Positions 5,524 to 10,970 of a DNA stretch of 11,959 bases are shown in pieces. The notes beneath the pieces were generated by a model that ran no database searches, had not been told where the DNA came from, and worked only from the letters and a program-made list of their open reading frames with translations. Position numbers and translations under genes: made by a program. The DNA is from an uncultured Bacilli bacterium (GTDB lineage Bacteria > Bacillota_I > Bacilli_A > RF39 > UBA660). The DNA lies in the NCBI GenBank assembly GCA_947588975.1, contig CANQAF010000038.1:1-11959 (forward strand). The letters run 5' to 3'. Each line of letters starts with the position of its first letter. Position 1 is the first letter of the stretch.

Positions 5524-7323
5524 ATGATACAAGAAAAAAAACGTAGTGAAATTAATGATAAGTATAAATGGGATTTGAAAGCAATTTTTAAGGAAGAAAA
5601 TGAAGTTGAAGAAGCATTAACTGAAATACAATCGTTATTGCAAAAAATAAGTGAATATCAAGGTAAAATTATGCAAGATAGTAAAACCTTATATGAATTT
5701 TATCAGGTATACGAAAAGTTAATTCGTTTAATAGAAAAAGCACGTATTTACGCTTCTCTTCAAGCAGATCAGGATACGAAAGATATAGGTGCTCAAGCTC
5801 TAGAAATGAAAGTGACGCATGTACTAGAAATTGTAAATGAAAAAACTTCATGGATCGGACCTGAAATGTTAAAAACTCCTTATTCCGTTGTAGAAAAATA
5901 TTTGAAAGAAAATGAAAATCTTACTATATATCGTTTTGATTTAGAAAAAATGTATCGTTATCAAAATCATACATTATCTGAACGTGAAGAGGAAATTATT
6001 TCTATGGCATCCAATGTGATGAGAACTCCAGATGAAGTATTTAATCATTTGGATAATACGGATGCACATTATGGAACGATTGTAAATGAAGAAGGTAAAA
6101 AAGTAGAATTGACTAGTGAAAATTATAGTGTTTATATTGAAAGCCAAAATCGTGAAGTTAGAAAAAATGCTTTTGAAACATTATATCATTATTGGGAAAG
6201 TATCAAGCATACTGTTGCGGCTACCTTAAAAGGACAAATTAAAGCTACTTTATTTGAAAGTAAAGTACATAATTATAATAGTTCTTTAGAAGCAAGTTTA
6301 TATGCGGATGCAATTGATGTATCTGTATATCAAAATTTAATTGATACTGTCCATAAAAATTTAGACAAAATGTATGATTTTATGGCATTTAAAAAAAGAC
6401 AACTTGGATTAGACGAATTACATATGTATGATATTCATGTAGATTTAGTGAAAGAAGATAGTCATGAATATTCTTTCGAAGAAACGAAAGAAATTATATT
6501 AGAAGCTTTAAAACCTCTTGGTGAAAAGTATATTCATGATTTAAAAAATGGATTAGAGAATGGATGGGTAGATGTATATCCAAATATTGGAAAAAAATCA
6601 GGTGCTTACTGTACTTCTGGTTATGATACACATCCTTATGTCCTTTTAAACCATTATGGTAATGTTGGTTCTGTTAGTACAGCTGCTCATGAATTAGGCC
6701 ATGCGATGCATTACTATTATTCTGTTCAAAATCAACCTTTTATTTATTATTCTTATCCTATCTTTTCTGCAGAAATTGCATCTACTGTCAATGAAACAAT
6801 CTTAAATGATTATATGTGTCGCCATGCAAAAACAAAGAATGAAAAAATAATTTATTTAACGAAATTTTTGTCCAATGTGCGTGCAACTATTTATCGTCAA
6901 ACGATGTTTGCTGAATTTGAAATGATAATGCATGACAAAGAAGCAAAAGGAATTCCATTAACAGAGCAAGAATTTAGTGATACTTATTATAAGTTAAATC
7001 AATTATATTATGGTGATGGTGTGGTGAGTGATGATTTAATTCGTTATGAATGGGAAAGAATTCCTCATTTTTATACCCCATTTTATGTATATAAATATGC
7101 AACCGGTTTATCTGCTGCAATTGCTATTGCAACTAAAATCATAGCAGGTGATACAGAAGTACGCGATCATTATATTGAATTTTTGTCTAGTGGGGATTCT
7201 GATTATCCACTTGAACTTCTTAAAAAAGTAGGGGTAGATATGCAATCACCAGAGCCAATTCAAGCTGCTTTGGATTTATTTGATCAAAAGTTAAAAGAAT
7301 TAAAAGCTCTATGTGAGGAATAA
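5524..7323 (+). CDS. pepF: Oligoendopeptidase F, M3 family zinc metallopeptidase
   Basis: Cytoplasmic zinc peptidase that degrades short peptides, roughly 7-17 residues in characterised PepF proteins. The zinc site is visible: H389-E390-L-G-H393 (context AAHELGHAMHYYY), with the likely third ligand E417 in SAEIASTVNE, 28 residues after the first His as expected for M3 enzymes. Glu390 would be the catalytic base. The N-terminal part (YKWDLKAIF near residue 18, helical up to ~190) is the usual PepF_N region. The C-terminal GDSDYPLELLKKVGVDMQSPEPIQAAL is a family hallmark. At 599 residues the length is standard. AAAGGAAA (5511-5518) precedes the ATG. The gene sits between dnaK and dnaJ with no promoter that I can see, so it is probably in the CIRCE-controlled operon. 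That position is not the usual one and suggests a role in clearing peptides during heat stress (inference). Confidence 0.95.
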   Translation: MIQEKKRSEINDKYKWDLKAIFKEENEVEEALTEIQSLLQKISEYQGKIMQDSKTLYEFYQVYEKLIRLIEKARIYASLQADQDTKDIGAQALEMKVTHVLEIVNEKTSWIGPEMLKTPYSVVEKYLKENENLTIYRFDLEKMYRYQNHTLSEREEEIISMASNVMRTPDEVFNHLDNTDAHYGTIVNEEGKKVELTSENYSVYIESQNREVRKNAFETLYHYWESIKHTVAATLKGQIKATLFESKVHNYNSSLEASLYADAIDVSVYQNLIDTVHKNLDKMYDFMAFKKRQLGLDELHMYDIHVDLVKEDSHEYSFEETKEIILEALKPLGEKYIHDLKNGLENGWVDVYPNIGKKSGAYCTSGYDTHPYVLLNHYGNVGSVSTAAHELGHAMHYYYSVQNQPFIYYSYPIFSAEIASTVNETILNDYMCRHAKTKNEKIIYLTKFLSNVRATIYRQTMFAEFEMIMHDKEAKGIPLTEQEFSDTYYKLNQLYYGDGVVSDDLIRYEWERIPHFYTPFYVYKYATGLSAAIAIATKIIAGDTEVRDHYIEFLSSGDSDYPLELLKKVGVDMQSPEPIQAALDLFDQKLKELKALCEE

Positions 7324-7344
7324 AATAGATAAGGAGTATGTGTT

Positions 7345-8442
7345 ATGAATAAAAGAGATTATTATGAGGTTCTTGGTGTTAGTAAGAATGCAACTGATGC
7401 AGAAATTAAAAGTGCCTTTCGTTCCTTAGCAAAAAAATATCATCCAGATGTTTCCAAAGAACCTGATGCTGCAGAAAAGTTTAAAGAAGCGCAAGAAGCC
7501 TATGCAGTTTTATCAGATGCAGAAAAACGTAGACAATATGATCAATATGGTCATGCTGCTTTTGATCAAATGGGAGGCGCTGGTGGCGGCTTTGATTTCT
7601 CAGGCTTTGATTTTTCGGATATCTTTGGAGATTTATTTGGAGGTAGTTTTGGATTTGGTGGAGGTAGATCTTCTTCACGTCCAAGACAAGGCCAAGACAG
7701 TTTAATTCGTATGGATTTAACCTTTGAAGAAGCGGTTTTTGGTTGTAAAAAAGAAGTAGAAATCAATATACAAGAAAATTGTGAAGAATGTCATGGGAAG
7801 GGTGGATTTAATGAAAAAACATGTCCAACTTGTCATGGTAGTGGGCAAATGACTACAGAACAAAGAACATTATTTGGTACATTTATGACCAAAACTACTT
7901 GTACAGCTTGTAATGGAAAAGGAAAAACTTATGAATCTAAATGTAGTCATTGTAAAGGAACTGGAAAAGTTAGAACACATAAGGTAAAAGAAGTTAAAAT
8001 TCCTGCAGGTGTTGATACTGGAAATCGTCTTCGTTTAGCAGGTGCAGGTGAAGCTGGATATAATGGTGGTCCCAATGGAGATGTTTATATTGAATTTCGT
8101 GTAAAAGAACATCCTTTATATGAACGCGATGGAAATGATATTTATTTAAAATTACCACTTACTATTACAGAAGCAGTTTTAGGAACGAAAAAAGATATTC
8201 CAACATTATATGGAACTGTTAAATTAGCTATTCCTGCAGGAAGCTCCACTAATGATAAACACCGTTTGAAAGGTAAAGGAATTGAAGATTTACAAACAGG
8301 TAGAAAAGGGGATATGTATGTTGTATTAGATGTTCATATTCCAAAAAAATTATCAAAAGATCAAAAAACATTGTTTGAACAGTTGTCAAAAACGGATTTA
8401 GATGATAGTATAGAATTTGAAAAAATTAAAAAATATTTATAG
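7345..8442 (+). CDS. dnaJ: Molecular chaperone DnaJ (Hsp40, type I)
   Basis: Co-chaperone that delivers clients to DnaK and stimulates its ATPase. Domains in order: J domain (residues ~1-68) with H33-P34-D35; a Gly/Phe-rich segment (~75-110); a zinc domain with four CxxCxGxG repeats beginning at C146, C160, C186 and C200; then two C-terminal beta domains that bind substrate, and a dimerisation tail. All eight zinc ligands (146/149, 160/163, 186/189, 200/203) are present. Length 365 is typical. AAGGAG (7331-7336) precedes the ATG, and the gene starts 21 bases after the pepF stop. It completes the hrcA-grpE-dnaK-dnaJ set with pepF inserted. Confidence 0.98.
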   Translation: MNKRDYYEVLGVSKNATDAEIKSAFRSLAKKYHPDVSKEPDAAEKFKEAQEAYAVLSDAEKRRQYDQYGHAAFDQMGGAGGGFDFSGFDFSDIFGDLFGGSFGFGGGRSSSRPRQGQDSLIRMDLTFEEAVFGCKKEVEINIQENCEECHGKGGFNEKTCPTCHGSGQMTTEQRTLFGTFMTKTTCTACNGKGKTYESKCSHCKGTGKVRTHKVKEVKIPAGVDTGNRLRLAGAGEAGYNGGPNGDVYIEFRVKEHPLYERDGNDIYLKLPLTITEAVLGTKKDIPTLYGTVKLAIPAGSSTNDKHRLKGKGIEDLQTGRKGDMYVVLDVHIPKKLSKDQKTLFEQLSKTDLDDSIEFEKIKKYL

Positions 8443-8450
8443 GAGGTTTT

Positions 8451-8723
8451 ATGAAAAATAATGTATTTCCCGTAGTAACAGGTGCAGCAGTTGGCACTTT
8501 GGCTGTTTTTTTAAATAAAACGTATCAACAAGGAACACTTCAAGTGTGGTTATTACAATTGAAAGAACAACTTTTGAAAGCAAAACAACAATCTGGATAC
8601 GCTACTTATATATCTATGTATCCAGTAAATAGAAATTATATTTCTTTAACAGATGAATTGTTACCTATTGATAAAACAAAACAAAAATATATTCATTTGG
8701 GAAATATTTCAAGAAACAAATAA
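8451..8723 (+). CDS. Small unrecognised protein with an N-terminal membrane segment
   Basis: I do not recognise this 90-residue protein. It has a hydrophobic, Gly/Ala-containing segment at about residues 5-21 (VFPVVTGAAVGTLAVFL) after a two-Lys N-terminus-like start. An amphipathic helix rich in Leu, Gln and Lys follows (about 30-47), then a polar C-terminus without cysteines. The layout (short N-terminal anchor, then a helix) loosely recalls YtxH-type stress proteins, but I see no diagnostic motif. It is almost certainly translated: a perfect AGGAGG (8441-8446) overlaps the dnaJ stop and lies four bases before the ATG, and a strong terminator follows its stop codon. As the last gene of the heat-shock operon it should be co-expressed with dnaJ. 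Confidence 0.75.
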   Translation: MKNNVFPVVTGAAVGTLAVFLNKTYQQGTLQVWLLQLKEQLLKAKQQSGYATYISMYPVNRNYISLTDELLPIDKTKQKYIHLGNISRNK

Positions 8724-8747
8724 GTATAGAAATATACTTTTTTGTTT
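8714..8747 (+). terminator. Rho-independent terminator of the hrcA-dnaJ operon
   Basis: Inner stem AAGTATA/TATACTT (8722-8728 with 8733-8739) with a GAAA loop, one T-T mismatch, then an outer 7-pair stem AAACAAA/TTTGTTT (8714-8720 with 8741-8747). The T-rich right arm (TACTTTTTT) supplies the U tract. It overlaps the last codons of the small gene and ends the operon. Confidence 0.85.
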
Positions 8748-8824
8748 GGAAAATGAATCGAAATCTATTAAATCAATAGTTCGCAGAAAGTAGCTCTGTT
8801 ATTTTTTACAAATGTAATATCTAT

Positions 8825-8853
8825 TTGCGGTTTTATTCATAATATGATATTAT
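8825..8853 (+). promoter_or_regulatory. Sigma-A promoter of miaB with extended -10
   Basis: TTGCGG (8825-8830), 17 bases, then TATTAT (8848-8853), with TG at 8845-8846 making an extended -10 (TGATATTAT). The predicted start is near 8860, about 17 bases before the miaB ATG. It lies in the 129-base gap after the operon terminator, so miaB has its own transcription start. Confidence 0.65.
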
Positions 8854-8876
8854 CTTAAAAGAAAAGAAGTGATTGT

Positions 8877-10301
8877 ATGCAAATACCTAATCTATTAGAA
8901 GCAAAAAAAAGAAGTAATCAAGAAGTGTTTGTAAAAACAAATGAATATATTGTAAAAGAAGATTTAAAAAAATTAGGACTTGGAAAAACCTATTTTGTAA
9001 AAACTTATGGTTGCCAAATGAATGAGCATGATGGAGAAAATATCAAGGCAATTTTAGAAGATATGTCATTTACAGAAATAGATGATATGGAAAAAGCGGA
9101 CATTATTTTACTCAATACTTGTGCGATTCGTGAAAATGCACATAACAAAGTATTTGGTTATTTAGGTAGAGTAAAGCATTTAAAAGAAGAACGTCCTGAT
9201 GTGATTGCAGGACTTTGTGGATGTATGGCACAAGAAGAAGTAGTGGTTCATGAGATTATGCAAAAACATCAGTATTTAGATTTTGTTTTTGGAACCCACA
9301 ATATTCATGAATTACCATCTATTTTAAATAATGTGATAGAAACAAAGTCTCAACAAATTCAAGTTTATAGTAAAGAGGGGGATATTATTGAAAATATTCC
9401 TGTCAAACGTGCTTCTAAGTATAAAGCTTGGGTTAATATTATGTATGGTTGTGATAAATTTTGTACGTATTGTATTGTCCCTTATACAAGGGGAAAACAA
9501 AGAAGTAGAAAACATGAAGATATTTTAGCGGAAGTTAATTGTTTAGTAAAAAATGGATATCAGGAAGTTACTTTGTTAGGACAAAATGTCAATGCATATG
9601 GAAAAGATTTAAAAGAAGATTACAAAATGGAAAATTTACTTGAAGATGTTGCGAAAACGGGAATAAAACGTGTTCGTTTTGTAACGAGCCATCCTTGGGA
9701 TTTTACGGATGAAATGATTGATGTGATTGCTCGCTATCACAATATTATGCCTTATATTCATCTTCCTTTACAATCTGGCTCTTCTAGAATTTTAAAGTTA
9801 ATGGGAAGAAAATATTCGAAAGAAAGCTATTTAGCTCTTGCTCATAAAATCAAAGAAAAAATTCCTAATTGTTCTTTAACAACAGATATTATTGTTGGTT
9901 TTCCAGGGGAAACTGAACAAGATTTTCAAGAAACGTTAAGCGTGGTAAATGAACTAAAATACGATTCTGCTTTCACCTTTATTTTTTCTCCTAGAGTAGG
10001 AACTCCTGCTGCTTCTATGGAAGATAATGTATCTTTAGAAACAAAAGAAGAACGTTTACAAAGATTAAATCAACTAGTAAATCAATATGCGTTAGAGGCA
10101 AATCAAAAATATCAAGATCAAATTGTTCCTGTATTATTAGAAGATGTGAGTGAAAAAAATGAAACCATGTTGATGGGTTATACGGATACGATGAAATTAG
10201 TGAATGTGAAAGCAGATTTACAATATTTAGGTAGTATTGTCAATGTTAAAATCACGGATATTAAAACTTGGAGTATGGATGGAGAAATGGTTGACAAGTA
10301 A
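8877..10301 (+). CDS. miaB: tRNA-2-methylthio-N6-isopentenyladenosine synthase MiaB
   Basis: Radical-SAM methylthiotransferase that adds the 2-methylthio group to i6A37 in tRNAs reading UNN codons, using two [4Fe-4S] clusters. Three N-terminal cysteines for the auxiliary cluster are C46 (KTYGCQMNEHD), C82 (NTCAIRENA) and C116 (CGCMAQE). The radical-SAM CxxxCxxC is C192, C196, C199 (GCDKFCTYCIVPYTRG). GQNVNAYG and GFPGET motifs follow, and residues ~400-470 form the C-terminal TRAM RNA-binding domain. CIVPYTRGKQRSR and the N-terminal extension before YFVKTYGCQMNEHD fit MiaB rather than RimO or MtaB. Length 474 is normal. AAGTGAT (8867-8873) precedes the ATG by three bases. The next gene is not mutS or ricA/ymcA, the partners seen in many Bacillota. 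Confidence 0.96.
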   Translation: MQIPNLLEAKKRSNQEVFVKTNEYIVKEDLKKLGLGKTYFVKTYGCQMNEHDGENIKAILEDMSFTEIDDMEKADIILLNTCAIRENAHNKVFGYLGRVKHLKEERPDVIAGLCGCMAQEEVVVHEIMQKHQYLDFVFGTHNIHELPSILNNVIETKSQQIQVYSKEGDIIENIPVKRASKYKAWVNIMYGCDKFCTYCIVPYTRGKQRSRKHEDILAEVNCLVKNGYQEVTLLGQNVNAYGKDLKEDYKMENLLEDVAKTGIKRVRFVTSHPWDFTDEMIDVIARYHNIMPYIHLPLQSGSSRILKLMGRKYSKESYLALAHKIKEKIPNCSLTTDIIVGFPGETEQDFQETLSVVNELKYDSAFTFIFSPRVGTPAASMEDNVSLETKEERLQRLNQLVNQYALEANQKYQDQIVPVLLEDVSEKNETMLMGYTDTMKLVNVKADLQYLGSIVNVKITDIKTWSMDGEMVDK

Positions 10302-10319
10302 AAAGAATTTTTATAAAAT
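10291..10319 (+). promoter_or_regulatory. Candidate promoter inside the miaB 3' end
   Basis: TTGACA (10291-10296), a perfect -35, lies within the last codons of miaB. With a 17-base spacer it is followed by TAAAAT (10314-10319), a 5/6 match to the -10. It would give the downstream 177-residue gene its own transcript with a very short leader. It overlaps the AT-rich hairpin after miaB, so the two assignments partly compete. Confidence 0.45.
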
Positions 10320-10327
10320 ATCTTTTT
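10300..10327 (+). terminator. Possible weak terminator after miaB
   Basis: AAAAAGA (10300-10306) can pair with TCTTTTT (10321-10327), with extra A-T pairing inside (TTTT 10309-10312 with AAAA 10315-10318 at most, a loop too tight to form fully). Only one G-C pair is present, so stability is low; partial read-through into the next gene is likely. Confidence 0.35.
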
Positions 10328-10330
10328 AAA

Positions 10331-10335
10331 GTGAT
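10331..10335 (+). promoter_or_regulatory. Shine-Dalgarno-like GTGAT deciding the start of the 177-residue gene
   Basis: GTGAT then GTG then ATG (10339). In this window spoIIGA, hrcA and miaB all place (G/A)GTGAT exactly three bases before ATG, which pairs with the 3'-most part of the anti-SD tail. The same spacing here selects ATG 10339 over the adjacent in-frame GTG 10336. Confidence 0.55.
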
Positions 10336-10338
10336 GTG

Positions 10339-10872
10339 ATGGAATTGATCAATATCAATGAATTTTTAAAGAAAGAAAATATTATATTGCCATTAAGAAT
10401 CATCAATCGTTTAAAAGAAAAACAGTATGATAGTGAATTAAAGCTATATCGTGCGATTGAAACCATTGTTTTAGAATATACCAGTCAGTTTTTATTTCCA
10501 AATTCTTATGTAGCATTTTATCCGCAAGTAGTGGAACATAAGGCTTCATCTAAAATGACATGTCAATTATCTGGTGCACCAATTCAAAAAGGGGAAAGTT
10601 ATTATTGTTACTGGCCATTTATTGAAAATTTAAGCAATAGTAAGATATATACCGTTTCTAAAAAAATCAAAAGTAGTTTAGGATATATTGATTATTTTCC
10701 TCAAACGTTAGCAGAATATGAAAATTGGTATTACAAATTAAAAAATGCCTATTACGTGCATTCCGATGTGATTGATGATGTGATCGATTTTTATCATATG
10801 AGTGTAGAATGTGGTGAAACTGCACTTGACTTAATAGAATTACATAAACAAAAAAGGAAAACTACACAGTAG
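10339..10872 (+). CDS. Unrecognised 177-residue protein with a CxxSG-type motif
   Basis: I do not recognise this protein. It is soluble-looking, with no signal peptide or membrane segment. Residues ~5-60 are helical and rich in Ile, Leu, Lys and Glu. A central motif at 75-93 (C75-Q-L-S-G-A-P-I-Q-K-G-E-S-Y-Y-C90-Y-W-P) has the look of a treble-clef-like CxxC-G-x-I-x-K-G-E-x-Y element in which the second cysteine is Ser. The C-terminal half is aromatic-rich (SLGYIDYFPQTLAEYENWYYKLKNAYY) and carries one more Cys in VECGETALDLIELHK. Start at ATG 10339 is chosen because GTGAT ends three bases before it; GTG 10336 would add one Met. It lies 37 bases after miaB, with a possible own promoter and a terminator overlapping its stop, so it may be transcribed alone or by read-through from miaB. 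Real coding is likely from the long frame and the bracketing signals. Confidence 0.8.
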   Translation: MELININEFLKKENIILPLRIINRLKEKQYDSELKLYRAIETIVLEYTSQFLFPNSYVAFYPQVVEHKASSKMTCQLSGAPIQKGESYYCYWPFIENLSNSKIYTVSKKIKSSLGYIDYFPQTLAEYENWYYKLKNAYYVHSDVIDDVIDFYHMSVECGETALDLIELHKQKRKTTQ

Positions 10873-10880
10873 TTTTTTTT
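10858..10880 (+). terminator. Rho-independent terminator overlapping the stop codon of the 177-residue gene
   Basis: AAAACTAC (10858-10865) and GTAGTTTT (10869-10876) form an 8-pair stem with a 3-base loop (ACA), followed by T to 10880. The stop TAG (10870-10872) lies in the right arm, so a ribosome finishing translation would cover the hairpin. Confidence 0.8.
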
Positions 10881-10917
10881 GAATCCGTTTGAATCATATA
10901 CTTTTTTAAACTATTTC

Positions 10918-10946
10918 TTGCATTATAAAATAATGTATGTTAGAAT
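10918..10946 (+). promoter_or_regulatory. Promoter of the tandem-repeat protein gene
   Basis: TTGCAT (10918-10923), a 17-base spacer, then TAGAAT (10941-10946) with TG at 10938-10939 forming an extended -10 (TGTTAGAAT). The predicted start is near 10953, just before the SD site GAGGTGG (10961-10967) of the gene at 10971. It follows a terminator, so this gene is its own transcription unit. Confidence 0.65.
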
Positions 10947-10970
10947 AAATAATCAATAGTGAGGTGGATT

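Noticed and set aside
8783..8807. Short GCAGA/TCTGT hairpin followed by TTTTTT in the gap before miaB
   Set aside because: The stem is five pairs with one G-U and a 7-base loop; the strong terminator at 8714-8747 already ends the operon, so this is at best a weak backup.
10339..10872. Identity as RicA/YmcA (Com_YlbF family), which follows miaB in Bacillus
   Set aside because: The length, the Cys motif and the Tyr/Trp-rich C-terminal half do not fit that short all-helical family.
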